DNA of 64,000 bases from Homalodisca vitripennis (GCF_021130785.1 NC_060214.1:1020501-1084500); one strand, 5' to 3'; shown: positions 49,006 to 62,022, counted from the stretch's first letter. The notes: a model not told the origin generated them from the sequence alone. Numbers and translations are program-made.

Positions 49006-52000
49006 AGTTCTTCCATAGATTAAAATCCTCTGTTTACCAGTTAATATATTACGAGTCTTGTAAAAAAGCAAACAAATTTTAAGACTATCTGATTTATAAT
49101 TATCTTCCTAGGAAAATTACTAATAAACGGATTGTTAGAGACACGTTGCACTGAATCATTATTGAAAAATATGTCCTCATGTATAAAAGTTTGTAATTGC
49201 AATCTTATAAAGGATCAGTTTAATTTTGACTTGATCAATATAACATAATGAGAACAAGCTTTGTAGACTAGGTTTAGTTTGAATATAAATTCCCACATAG
49301 AATCAGTGTACGATTTGCAATAGACTTGAATGAAAGTGATAAAACCAACAAAACAGAAATGAATGACAGTGTTACAGACATACTGTCGACCGTGACGTCA
49401 AACAATCTGGACCGTTATTTCATTGTGCGAACTGTCCACACAAATACAATCAGTCGCTTTAACAAAGTACTTTGCTCTAGACTTCTTAATGAATTTTGAC
49501 CATTCTTTGAACTGATTATCCTTATAACTAACCACTACAAAATTTTAAAAAAATGAGGCTAATGCAATATATTATGAATTTTAGATTTTACATTCAACCT
49601 GGTAAATGTTACTTCCCTGTTATCTGAGGTTACTTTTACAATTTCGTGCAATATAGTGACATGTTTGTGCCAATATTTTACTGTATAAATGAAATTATAA
49701 ATCATACCAAAAATGTTGTTATTTTTTACCGATATCTTAGAATACCTAAGAACTACACAGTTTTTATTCAGCTTCAAGCCGCAATGAAAAGTTTCCGTTG
49801 ACGCCAACAGTGTCAAGTATAAAATAAAAATTTTTATTCCTCGTGGTTAATAAATAAAATCAAAACAATAAAACCATAACCTATTGTCTCATAACTATCT
49901 GCTGCATACATAATACTACTGTAAATTACGTTAAAATTTTTACAAATTCAGGGGAAGCACTAAATAAAATTATTAGTACAATAATTTAAATACAAGATTT
50001 ACATAGGTAAAGAGAACTCTTAGTATACATTACAAGAGTATATGTATACATTATAGTATACATTACAGCTTCTATCGAACAAAGAATGAATATGTAAAAT
50101 AAAAAGATCAAATATGTAAATTTACCTCTGTAAATCTTGGCAGTTCTTAATACTACAAGTCGATTTTATCCTTTCTGAGAAACACAATTGTGGTTTCTGT
50201 TTCCACCAAATTGGAAATATTTTAATTTGATATAGACTACATTCTGAGAGGGAAACCTGATTCTAATTTACGAGAACGTGACGTAGACATTTGAGAAATA
50301 GGTAGAATAGGTTATCTACTAAACGGTATGGACTATCGGTCAGCTTCTTGTAGTGAGAGTTTTAAATAGAAGGTTAGAAAATGGTTTAAAAAGACTAAAT
50401 GTGATACAAGTTTAGGACCTTGCCCACACGTGAATTGTCTCGTTTGTGACGCTGATATTGATAGAGACATCTCGAAAGGTAAACTTATAAGTAAATATAA
50501 GAAATATGTGAGAAAAAAAATTCACCTGTTGGAGTTGCGATTGCAACTATCCGCACATTTCGCTCTCCACCAGGACAAGTTCAACCAACGATGTATGTAT
50601 GTCGATGTATTTCTTAGGAAAGAATTTTCTACCGTTACGAGACACTAACTCGTGTACCTATACAATACCTCCCACATCGATGTATACAGGAAGAAACAAG
50701 AAATTTGTGTCTCTATTACTGTACAGTTGAATATTTAGATATTCATATATTGTAAGAATTCCATCGATATCGATCAATAGTGTAATCTTCCTAGTTCCAT
50801 GAACTTCACATAATAGTAAAGCTATAAAACAGTATATACAATGAAACTCCTGGACTGTTATCGGTGTTGCCACAAACTTCTGGCAGAGGTGGTATAAGTA
50901 ACTCTAAGGTTACCGTGGTTACATCTATGTATTTGAAAATATATTTACAGCTATTGGGACGAAGCCTATTACTCGAGGAGATGTCTATAGTTAATTTCTG
51001 TCTATATGTCTGTCTGTCAATCTGTCTGTCTACATTATATCTTGAACCACGAATTTATGCCAAAATTTGCAGTTTGTCATGAAGGTTTATTTTTGTATAA
51101 GCAAATACTAGTCGGATGATGGTGCATGTCACTCCATGGGATTTAGTTGAATTTTAGTAAATATGTTTACATTGGTCAAGTAGGTAACCATAATGGCAAC
51201 GATAAAACTGCAGTATAAATAAAGGTGTTAACAACTAAATTCAATCATACGATATTTCTACATGTGACATACAAAGATTAGTAGCCTGTTTACCCAAATT
51301 CATGCAACATCAACTTTTGGTGACTTTTTGTTTAGAAACAATAACAGAGTGGTAAGTGCATTTATAATTCGGTGACAAGGTTGCTAACTCATCAGAGCTT
51401 TGTTAATGAACACTGTTAAGAAACCTAAGTATTTGAAAATAAATGTGAATTTATAATGTGGTAATATATCGTGAGTAAGATAATTTTTCTGTAGATATTA
51501 AACTTTCCACGAAACTTGATTTGTATAATATAGAGTAGAATGAGTTCTATGTTTGTACATGTCGTTAAGCAAAGGATTCGGATGAGAGTCTTTGACGCCT
51601 ATCACTCACACAATTGGGCTGAGACAATACTCATATTATTCATCGGGTGATTTATTTAATGTATAGTATTGTGTATATATGTACTCAGGACATAAGGAGA
51701 ATGAAACAAACTCTAAACTTAAAACTATGCACGTAACGTCAGTGAAAGCCTGTTATGCGAAAATTGGTTTGGCCATCTCCAAATTTTTTTACAAAATCAT
51801 TCATTATTGTTTACATTTTAAGAAAGTTTAGCTTCTCTAAATTGCATAGTTCTATGAATTTATAACATTTTCTAGGTTTAGTCTTGCAGCACATAACTGG
51901 AAAAAAGCGTAAATTAATTTCATTGTTCTCTTTAACTTCGATTATTGTACATGGTAAAAATGTTGTTACCACGCTCTCTGTTTGTTGTACAAATATTATT

Positions 52001-53513
52001 AACATTGTTTTATAATGGTAGATTTAAATTTTGTTTGTGCAAATCGTAAAAACAGTTTTGCTACACTTTGAAATATTTTAAAAAGCATGCATATATTTCT
52101 AAATTTAGAAACCAAAATTTGTGATGATTTCTTGGTAATAGAGAACTTTTAGAAAGTGAAAATTACTCTCACCAAAATTCTTATGACGTATTTATGTGAT
52201 ATAGGTTTGTCAGTAATTCTCGTCAATTGCATCACTAATATTAACTTACAGGCTAACATAATATGCACGGTTATATACATAGTTTATAAAAAACGACTGA
52301 GTGTGTTCTGGAGACTAGGATATTTGGTAGCACTCCCCAACAGGGTTTAGTGTTACTAAAAGGGCGACGGCAGTCTTGAGGTAATGTTCCCTACAGAACT
52401 TCCCTAATGAAGCAACGATAGAAACGGGACACAACTCCAGTAGTGACGTTACCTCACACCAGAGTGTGCTGATGATGTTTTAAAATCGTTAGTTCCTCTC
52501 CGAGCTCTCAGGAAATAAGAATTCTATTGAGGCTGGCAAATTAGCATTTATCACGAACAAACTCATAAATTGGCATGCAAGGGATTGTAATAGTTTCAAT
52601 ATTTTGAATAATAATTTGTACTGTAGTTGTTATAATATACAATTATTTTACTTCTGATATACGTAGGCTGATAACATATTTTAATGTAATAATTTATTAA
52701 TTTAAAAACAACTAAAGTAATAGTTTACATACTACAAAATCAAAGAATCCCTATACATTTTCCAAGCACTGTCCATTTCTTTATGCTTCGATGAAGACCT
52801 CCTACGCATTCCATAGAATATAAAACAAACCACACCATTAAAAGGTGGGAAGCTAAAAATAAACTTTTGAATTCTGTTTTGTGTGATATGAATAAATGAA
52901 GTGCGTTCTCGTTGTCTCTTGGATTCGCTGTGGTTTGAAATGTTTGAATGCTTTGCCTTTACCGCTTTGTACTACTACTGCAAATATGACGTTCGCTAAC
53001 TATGTTTCAATGGTATATAACTCTTGCTTTTTTGTTCAATTTGTAAATTTTTTCCATATAATATTGTGGTACTTTTCCTTATATCTGCATTGTATTGAGT
53101 AATTATAAGAGTTAGTATTGAAAATTGTGAGTTTATTTGTACTACTAAATACCTTGTTGTCAGGTCAGGTAGTTTCTAGGGGCTGATGTCAACTAGCTGA
53201 TCAACTGACGACAACATATTGTGTTTTGATAAGAAGTCACCGAGAAAAGATCAAATGAATCTCCAGAAAAGATACTGGGCCAGAAATTGACGACTTCTTA
53301 AGAGGGACATGGTGCTGATATTGGAAATAATTTATTTACAACAATATTTTATTAGAATCTTCCCCCTTCTCGCTCTCCCCCTCCCTCCCTCTTCCTCTCC
53401 TTGATCCAGGGTTAACTTGGGACTGTCAAGTAGACCACGTTTGCTCAAAGTTATTCCGAGGAATATATGTTTTGAAAAAACTATCCAAGTATTGCCCGAC
53501 TCAGATATTGAGG

Positions 53514-53902
53514 ATCTTCATTCTTAAAAAAAAAGATCCAAACAATGCCAAATTGCGTAGTAGAGAGTTGTTAAGTCGCAAACGCTTTTTACAACACGGA
53601 CGAGTTTATAGCATTTAATTGGGAGACCCTCGATTGGCAGACTGACTAGGGACTAGAGATGGACAATTCTGATGAGTTAGAGAGTGTGACGGTAAACAAT
53701 TTATGTATGAAAGAGACTTTTGTGGTAGTGTATGGAAAATGTATAGCTGTATAAATTTGACGATTCCGATACATGTCTTGTAAAATGCCTTATGGAATAA
53801 AATATTTACAATTATTATTGCTCTCCCTCTCCCTATCCCTCCCCTACTCCTCCCACACCCTCTTCCTCTCCCACTCCTCTCGCTCTCACCCCCTCTCTCC
53901 GT
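53514..53902 (+). other. Start of the copy-B 5.2-kb insert: TE tail plus pyrimidine tract
   Basis: The insert begins after CTCAGATATTGA. The stretch 53,516-53,818 ends in AATAAAATATTTACAATTAT, which looks like a LINE-type 3' tail from another truncated element. It is followed by a CTCCC-rich pyrimidine tract (53,819-53,902). Confidence 0.4.
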
Positions 53903-56680
53903 AATCTAGCCATGTTGGCCATCGTTCATCTTGCATTCAAAAACTTGCATTGACCACATTTTTATAAGGCATAGACTGTTGAACATATTTCAAAGTGCAG
54001 TTCTGGACACAGGTTTAACAGACCACTGCTTACTAGGCTTGAAAATGGATCAGTATTGTAAATTAAAAACACCTGAGATCTCTAAAGAGCGCTTTGTTAT
54101 AGATTATGTATTGTTAAAACGCAAATTGCAAAATACTGACTGGAATTGTTGTTATAGTTTGGTAGATGTAAACACTTGTTTTAATATGTTTCATAGTATT
54201 TTAAGTGAAACTGTTGGTAGTTGTAAGATTAGGGCTAGTGTAAAAACTTAGTTAGACAAAGCAAGGTCTATAAGTCCTTGGATTAATGAAAAACTATTAA
54301 ATAAATTTAAGAGAAGAAAACAACTTTATAAAATTTACAATAAAAGGCCTTACGATCGTTTGTTTAAAAAACTATTTTCAGAAGTTTTGTATTGAATTAG
54401 CTAATGAAATAGATAACGCTAAAAATCGATATTACGCTAAACAAATTGAAAACTGTAATGGCGATATTTCAAGGCAGTTGAAGGTAATAAACCAGTTAAG
54501 TGGTGACCATGCGAAAGTAGGTGTTAGTGAAATAGAATTAGATAACGGGCTAACTGTTTCAGACCCACAAACAGTTGCAGAAGAGATAAACAAATACTTT
54601 ATCTCGGTACATTCCTGTGTTGAACTTCACGACAGTGCAGTCCCTACTTTAAATTTAGAGCAAAGTTGTGATTCTTTTTTTATTACGCCATCAACCCCCA
54701 ACGAAATTGTAAATATAATAAATCATATTAAAAATAAGAAATCCTCTGGTTTGACAGTTTTAATTCCTTTTTAATAAAAAACATCGCGGAAGTTATTTCT
54801 CCGGTATTGTCTTACATTTTAAATTTTAAATTTTAAAAAGCAGTGTTTGTTGTTCCTATTTTCAAAAAAAGCTTTAGTAAAAAATGAGATAATCTAAGAC
54901 CTATCAGCTTGTTGTCAGTTTTCTCCAAAAATAATCGAAAAACTTATGAAAAATCGGCTCATAAATTATCTTGATAATAAAAATTATTTTAGCAGTAGAC
55001 AGTACGGTTTTAGGAAAGGGAAGTCCACCGAGGATGCTCTTGTTGAGGTTACGGACTACATTTACACAAACCTTAATGAAGGAAACAAGTCCACCGGTTT
55101 ATTTATAGATTTCAAAAAAGCATTTGACTTGGTTAATTACAAAATACTATTACTGAAACTAGATGCACTGGGAGTAAGAGGAATAGCCCTAAATTGGTTT
55201 AATAGTTTTCTACAGGGCAGAACCCAACAAGTACAAATTAAAAATAGTTTTAGTTCACACCTTTCTGTGAAATCAGGTTTGCCGCAAGGCTCTGTCCTGT
55301 CGGCTACTCTGTTTTTTTGATTTTTATTAATGACCTTTTAGAGTCTGATTTTAATGGCATCCCTAGCGCGTTCGCGGACGATATTGCTCTGTTTTATTCT
55401 GAAAAAAAAAATATTTTACCGCTCTGGAGACAAATAACAGAAGACCTGGCAATTTTAAGAATCTGGTGCGATAGTAATAAAATGGAAATAAATGTTAACA
55501 AAAACTAAATATATAAATTTTGATTTTAGAAGTTTTCATTTCCAATCTGAATTGAAGTACCATATCCTAAACTGTCCTCAAACTAGTTATTGTAACTGTC
55601 TAAGTATAGGGAGAGTAGACAGCTTCAAATATCTTGGAGTATTTTTAGATACAAAACTAACGTGGGAAAATCACATTAATTATTTGTATAAAAAAATTAA
55701 AATCATCATTACGAAAATTTTAGTTTAAAAAAAATATTTGTTGTGAAAAGCTGTTGAGAACACTATATTTTGCACTAGTTGACTCTAGGCTGCAGTATGC
55801 AATACAATGCTGGGGAGAACTTTTAAATATAAAATAAAAAAAATACGTGTTATTCAGAACCATTTTTTAAGAATAATTTTACAAAAACGGAAGCGTGAAA
55901 GTTCTTTTCCCCTATACTGTCAGCTAAGATTATTACCTTTACAACATCTTTTTGTATTTAAGGTGCTAAGGCTCTTCTATTTAAGAAGTGGTAATACAGG
56001 CACAATCCATTTAATGTATAGAACGAGAAACTTAGTACAAAACTTTTTTAGAACGCCTAAAGTAAAGAAATCGTTGTTTAGACATTCTTTTAAATATGTT
56101 GGGCCGAAATACTTTAATCAACTGCCTTCTGAAGTTAAAGACTGTAGCACAGTAAAATTGTTTAGTATTAAGTTGAAAAAAATGGTTATTAGAAAATAGT
56201 AATATCAGTTTCTTAAACAATACTCTTGTATAATTATTCATTGTATGTTGGCTTATTTATTGGTTTCTCGGCTTTATATTTATTTTGTTAAACTGTAAAT
56301 AGTATGTGTATTTATTTATTACCTCATTATTATATTATTTATTTGTATATGTGTATTATATTTATTTCTATATTTGTCGCTATTAAAAATTTTGTTTCCT
56401 TAATATAGTAACACGACTAAGTTTTAATATCTAATCATTCGAAAGTACATTAGTCAAATAAGGCAATTTGTATTGATAAGATTAAGTACAGTGATTAGCA
56501 GGCGGCACGGAGTGAGCAGTCTATAAAGAAGAGTTTGGACTCTCGCTAATAAACATTATTTTTCTATTATTGCGCTGCCACACTACTGGATGAAGTGGCA
56601 GTGTATATTCCTAGAATGTAGATTGTTGTCGAACTGTATTTTTGTGGAGGAATAAACTCATTATTTCATTATTTCATTTA
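53903..56680 (+). mobile_element. 5'-truncated CR1/Jockey-like LINE
   Basis: Starts inside the endonuclease region and continues through reverse transcriptase to an AT-rich 3' region ending AATAAACTCATTATTTCATT (about 56,650-56,680). A 5' truncation and a short repeated 3' tail are typical of LINE insertion. It is present in copy B only, so it inserted after the duplication or was lost from A. The clade assignment is from RT motifs only. Confidence 0.85.
53925..56199 (+). pseudogene. LINE ORF2 remnant (endonuclease and reverse transcriptase)
   Basis: Fragments in order: an endonuclease C-terminus with TCIDHIF and TDHCLL (53,940-54,040); a linker with PWINEKLLNKFKRRKQLYK (about 54,280); KNKKSSG (about 54,735); RT motifs RPISLLSVFSK (about 54,900), QYGFRKGKSTEDAL (about 55,000), LFIDFKKAFDLVNY (about 55,110), SGLPQGSVL (about 55,275) and the catalytic AFADDIALF (about 55,370); FKYLGVFLDTKLTW (about 55,630); ALVDSRLQYAIQCWGE (about 55,780); and a C-terminal part to 56,199. 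Breaks include a TAG at 54,249, frame changes near 54,390 and 55,316, a TAA at 54,772, a TAA at 54,835, and further changes near 55,500 and 55,730. It cannot encode a working protein. The reverse transcriptase is a retrotransposon type. Confidence 0.93.
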
Positions 56681-57230
56681 GTTTATCTAAATTTGTCGTA
56701 AATAGAATTTTCAGTCAAGTTATGTCAATTACTCACATCCTAAATCTATACTTTCTCTTAAAAAGGAATTTGCTACATGAAATTGGAGAGCCACGCGAGT
56801 TCGATCTTTGGAATGATGACGAGTTTCAAGCAGGGCTTCCTTGAATGGATGCTCGTCGGATATCTCTGTTGATTAGGATTAGATTTCAATATATCTTCGT
56901 GATTCGAATCGGCAGTGGTTTTAAAATGTCGTTACTGTTTATACTATAACCACCTGATAACAAATGCGTCATATCCATTTTTCCATGTGTCCGGAGCTAA
57001 ACGCGAGTTTAGCTAAGATGTCCATCTTATAAAAACAAAACTATATTTAGTCGTTACAAATAACTAGTATTAATATATTAAAAATCTACACCTTCTTTAT
57101 GATTGATCGTCAACGTGGGGAAAATAATACATCTGATAATTAACATTAGAAACCTTTTAGATGCTTGTTAATCGTATAATTAATATTCCACGATTTTACA
57201 AACACAAACTAACAATGCAAAATATATTGA
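56681..57230. other. Spacer inside the copy-B insert
   Basis: Between the LINE tail and the 87-bp satellite. Nothing recognised. Confidence 0.5.
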
Positions 57231-57239
57231 AGTTTATCA

Positions 57240-58290
57240 TTGTACTTATAGGTAAAACTCAATATCTTTGATCAGCAGCTGGTATAATGTTTTATCACGG
57301 ATTAGAAAACAAACACAATCCGTGATGACAATTCAACTCTGTTTATAACAACCACTTTGGCCAGCAGCTGGTATAATGTTTAATCACGGATTAACAACAA
57401 ACACATCCGTGATGACAATTCAACTCTGTCTATAACAACCACTTTGGTCAGCAGCTGGTATAATGTTTAATCGCGAATTAACAACAAACACATCCGTGAT
57501 AACAATTCAACTCTGTCTATAACAACCACTTTGGTCAGCAGCTGGTATAATGTTTAATCACGAATTAACAACAAACACATCCGTGATAACAATTCAACTC
57601 TGTCTATAACAACCACTTTGGCCAGCAGCTGGTATAATGTTTAATCACGGATTAACAACAAACACATCCGTGATGATAATTCAACTCTGTCTATAACAAC
57701 TACTTTGGTCAGCAGCTGGTGTAATGTTTTATCACGGATTAACAACAAGCACATCCGTGATGACAATTCAACTCTGTCTATAACAACCACTTTGGTCAGC
57801 AGCTGGTGTAATTTTTTATCACGGATAGCAGCAAACACATCCGTGATGAAAAATCAACTCTGTCTATAACAACCACTATGGTCAGCAGCTGGTATAATAT
57901 TTTATCACGGTATAACAACAAACACATCCGTGATGACAATCCAACTCTGTATATAACGACCACTTTGGTCAGCAGCTGGTATAATGTTTAATCACGAATT
58001 AACAACAAACACATCCGTGATGACAATTCAACACTGTCTATAACAACTACTTTTGTCAGCAGCTGGTGTAATGTTTTATCACGGATTAACAATAAGCACA
58101 TCCGTGATGACAATTCAACTCTGTCTATAACAACCAATTTGGTCAGCAGCTGGTGTAATGTTTTATCACGGATAGCAGCAAACACATCCGTGATGAAAAA
58201 TCAACTCTGTCTATAACAACCACTATGGTCAGCAGCTGGTATAATATTTTATCACGGTATAACAACAATCACATCCGTGATAATTCAACT
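57240..58290 (+). repeat. ~87-bp satellite array, 12 units, each with a hairpin
   Basis: CAGCAGCTGGTATAATGTTT or its variant recurs about every 87 bp from 57,273 to 58,228. Each unit carries the inverted pair ATCACGGAT and ATCCGTGAT about 13 bases apart. The phrase TCTATAACAACCACTTTGGT before CAGCAGCTGG resembles the flank of the nearby foldback element (TCTATAATATAACACTTTTG before ATCAGCAGCTG at 58,940-58,972). Minus-strand frames here (57,641-58,185) are translations of the repeat. Confidence 0.96.
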
Positions 58291-58497
58291 AACTTTTTTC
58301 TTTGATTATTTTTTAACTTATATTTATTACTAATTCGCTGTTTTTTTATTGCTTATTTTAACACTGTTTGTTATTTAATTATATATCTATACATTATATT
58401 AGTGCTATTAATATTTTATACTCCTTTTAACTTATTACTTGTAAAAGTGGTGTAACTCCGTTGGAAGAATAAATAAATAAATAAACTATTCTTTGTT
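58291..58497. other. AT-rich spacer
   Basis: AT-rich sequence between the satellite and the foldback element, with a short AATA-type run near 58,468-58,488. Confidence 0.5.
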
Positions 58498-58567
58498 TGA
58501 AGGTTAATTTTGACGAGTTTTCCGGACATTTGCCATCGCTCAGTGAAACAAGAAATCAGTAACGCTA

Positions 58568-58601
58568 CGTTTGAAGATCTGTAATGTGATCTCTTCTTCA
58601 G
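58568..58601 (-). ncRNA. Hammerhead-ribozyme-like core (HH3)
   Basis: On the minus strand: CTGAAGA (58,595-58,601), helix II arms GAGATC and GATCTT, then CAAACG. GAAA is changed to CAAA, so it is probably inactive. It points outward from the foldback centre. Confidence 0.42.
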
Positions 58602-58829
58602 GTAAAGAAGTAACCTAATACATAATAACAAACTAGGTTAAAATAAAGAAATCATACCTAAGCGCTGTGGAACGACTAAGTTGTTTATTAAGTGCATGTT
58701 TTTAGAGTTTGAAGTTGACAAATAACATGGTGGTTGTGATTCCCGACTTAGGCATGCCACAACGCTTTGGTATGATTTTTTCATTTTAAATTAGTCTGTA
58801 ATAAATTATGTATTAGGTTAGTTCTTTAC

Positions 58830-58863
58830 CTGAAGAAGAGATTAAATTTCAGTTCTCGAAACG
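58830..58863 (+). ncRNA. Hammerhead-ribozyme-like core (HH4)
   Basis: CTGAAGA (58,830-58,836), a decayed helix II (AGAGATT with AGTTCT), then an intact CGAAACG. It is the copy-B counterpart of HH1 (10,894), which instead keeps the stem and has lost GAAA. Confidence 0.45.
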
Positions 58864-61800
58864 TAGTGTTGCTGTTTTCTTGTTTAACTGAACAAAGGCA
58901 AATTTCCGGGAAAATACTGTTTCCTCCACAATTTAACTATCTCTATAATATAACACTTTTGATCAGCAGCTGAAGTTACGTATTTCTAATGAATGGGAGA
59001 TTAGGATAGCACATGCAATGGCTCATATCTCTGTTAAACCATTATTTTAATTTTTTAATCAAAAACAAACAAGAATATCACAAAATTTGCAATTCAAGGT
59101 AACAAAAATGACGGTTCTATGTTTCGATAATTTTTTCATAAATATCAAACCGATGTTCCTCAACAGGCCGATTAATGTCGCATTTTTCCCGGGGCAGTGC
59201 TCACAGTTATTACGTCACTGATCACGTGACGGTCTAATCAATCGTATAGTTCCATTTGTTCAATTTTGTACTTGGCATCCCCCATTTCCCATGTCACCAT
59301 GTTAATTTATCCGAAAATATATCCGGAAAATCGGAAAATTGTTGTTTTGTAATGCTTATATTTCTTACTGGCGGAGATCTAAATAATCATATAATAAATA
59401 TGCATAAACAAATATCCACCTACGACGTCCTAGTTTTATGTATTATAAAGCTTTATAATTTAGCTGACGACTAAAATTTGTAAAAACTGTTCTGCATGAT
59501 AAGAATATACAATCAACTTAGAGACATCTGACTTTAAACAAAGCTGTAAGGCTTAGATTTTATTTTTGATTTACTATGTATTACCTACACTTTACTTAAC
59601 TTTTATTTGAGACAAAAAGAAACGTAGAATAAAAATTAAGAAGTGAGGTTTTTGTCAAAGAACGCGGGAATTGCATTGTTTGCGAGCAAAAACGTTCTTG
59701 GAAGTGCAAAATACTTTTGTAAATATCTTTATAAGTAAGGTAGAGGTTCCTCTAAGCATCCAGGTCTTAGTTTATAGTATAATTTAAATACTTCTATACA
59801 ATGTACGTATTTTTCAATCGATATTGAGTTATTCATCTAACTTATCTGAACCAGAATAATGTTGCTGAATTCTTTATCGTTCATAAATTTCCGTCAACTA
59901 AAAAGACTTCCATGAAATTGTTATTTATATTTTAATGAAGGTAGTAATCTTTTGCATTTTTTATGATCAAGTAATTTTCAGTGTATTTTAAACGCATACA
60001 TTTTTATACTATTATATAAAATAATGTATCAACTACTATTATACGTTATGGACAAATTTAAGTTACTTAAGATACCCAGTTATGTACTTATATCACAGTA
60101 TTAAACACAATAATCATTCATATGTCAGATGACATTGTCTGTGTCCACAGCCTGTTTAATTACAAATCTTACAGCCAACATTCACCGTTAATACTCAAAA
60201 TTCTCATAAAATATTAAACATGTTCCTCTTTATCGGGACTTGAAAATAGTAAGTTAAAACTATGAAATAAATAAAATAATAATTCAAGACTGTGCATTCA
60301 GTCGTATTTTTAAATACGATTGCTTCTTTTGTCGCTTATTTAACGAACTGAACTGCGTACATTTAATCCATATTTAGAAACATTTCAGAAGATGTACAAT
60401 ACATTGTGATCGTGCTAAGTGTTAGACACTCATTAGTTATTGCACCTTGCGAATGCATATGTAAGAGTTTGAAATTACTCTTTTAATGTTCTATTAAGTA
60501 TAAATCTATATTATGAATATAAACATTTTTATATACAGCTACAAAAATTACAACAGGTTACAAAATCACAATTTAAATGATTACATTACAAAATAAATCT
60601 ATTCGAATACAAATAAATACATTGCGTAATATGACTAACCGGTTATACACATTTCTATCCAAGCTCTAGACGGACGAAAAATTTGAAACATGTACATAAT
60701 TGGCCCAGGATTAATTAAACCTATTCATGGATTAATTGAGTTTGGTTTATTAGCATCTCATTAAATTTGGAAAAAATTTCTGTTTAATAAGTTTCTCAGA
60801 GGTAGCATTGAACCACATGAATTTTCTAATCATGATCACAATTCCTACATTGTTGTCTATTGTGTTGTCTATTGTGTCCCTTATCACATTAAACACCCTT
60901 ATCGATCTGATAAGTACAGTCTCATCCCTCAACACGTTTTATAGAAAATTCGGCTTTAAGATCTAACAGATTGTGAAGGTGCCGACATTATTTTGTTGTT
61001 GTTGTCATCTTAAGTCCCTATTCGCACCCTATAGACGCATTTCTTCAACTTAAGAAACTAATTATGCTTTTTCGTATTGTAGTGTTCATAACGCATAAAT
61101 TCTTAACTAATGTGTCACAATTCTTTTAATTTTTTAACTTTATGTAAGAAATGTGCTTTTCAAACAAATAAAATCGATCTCGTAAATTTAAATGTTACCA
61201 CCTAAGAATGAATTTCGATTTTTGATTTCATTCCACTCCTTCATTACACGTTGAAGCCTACCAAAAGAAGGAGCGTCAAAACTAATTTTTAAATGTAATA
61301 ATTGATATGTAAGTAGGATTAGTTTAGGATAAAAAACTGTATTTCAACGTTTCATCAGTTTGTTATCAAATTCCTTAGTGGGTATTTTCTAAAAGTTGAT
61401 GTAAGGGTTTGAATTTTCTATCTTAAGTGTTGCTTTAGTATAGCTTTACATTACTACATAATATTTTCTTTAAAATATTATTTTTATACACTTAATATTA
61501 TATATGGTCTGTACTAGAAAATCGTTAAGAAACTTCCATGTATGCAGTCAGTAATATGTGACACAGGAACGTACACTAGTTCTGAGTAGAAAGCTGTGTC
61601 TCGCATCCCTCGAGAGTATCACAAGTCCTAAGATTAAGATATATTTCAATAAAAGTTCATTGACGTTATTTTGAAAGAACTCATGGATATCAATTATGTA
61701 TAAGGTAATTCCATCCCGAGACTACAGCGGCACTAAATTGTTTTATTTGTCTTTCTGATTGTTCAATAAAACCACTCCTTTGATTGAAATTAATAAATTC

Positions 61801-62022
61801 TTTGGAGTTTTAAGTTTTTTTCCTTACATTTTATTCTACTGGCTCCATTTACATTCTCTAAATACCCCTGGGTAAGATACGAAATTTTTTGCAATTTCAG
61901 TTTAATTCAAAATCGTTTGAAATGTAAAGAGTATCTATGTAGGAACGGTTTCATCACTAAGTCTCCACCTTGTTCCGACCATGCGGCTACGCCAATGGTC
62001 TTGGACTTTTCATTTACGTATA

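Larger units (their letters stand above)
58498..58925. mobile_element. Foldback element, family 1 (inverted arms with hammerhead-like motifs)
   Basis: Left arm 58,498-58,672 (minus orientation) and right arm 58,746-58,925 (plus orientation) are inverted copies of each other: CATTTGCCATCGCTCAGTGA against TTAACTGAACAAAGGCAAAT, and the hammerhead region in each. The 73-bp middle segment (58,673-58,745) contains AACATGGTGGTTGTGATTCC. Copy A keeps only the right arm plus the middle segment (10,742-10,990), and there the middle segment runs the other way. At 20,700-20,950 a half copy has the same arm-to-loop junction as the right half here. No coding sequence. Confidence 0.7.
45727..62022 (+). repeat. 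Segmental duplication, copy B
   Basis: Direct copy of 1-13,987, offset by about 45.7 kb at its left end. It is longer than copy A because of the inserts at 47,739-49,245 and 53,514-58,745, although it lacks the 89-bp array and A 301-1,276. A further B-only stretch of about 190 bp lies at 61,360-61,565, and about 130 bp of A (11,100-11,227) is missing near 59,030. Confidence 0.93.

Noticed and set aside
53546..53620. MPNCVVESC-like start resembling a THAP domain
   Set aside because: A stop follows after nine codons and no later THAP residues could be aligned.
57641..58185. Minus-strand frames with repeated HQLLTKVVVIDRVELSS
   Set aside because: Translations of two-unit stretches of the 87-bp satellite.
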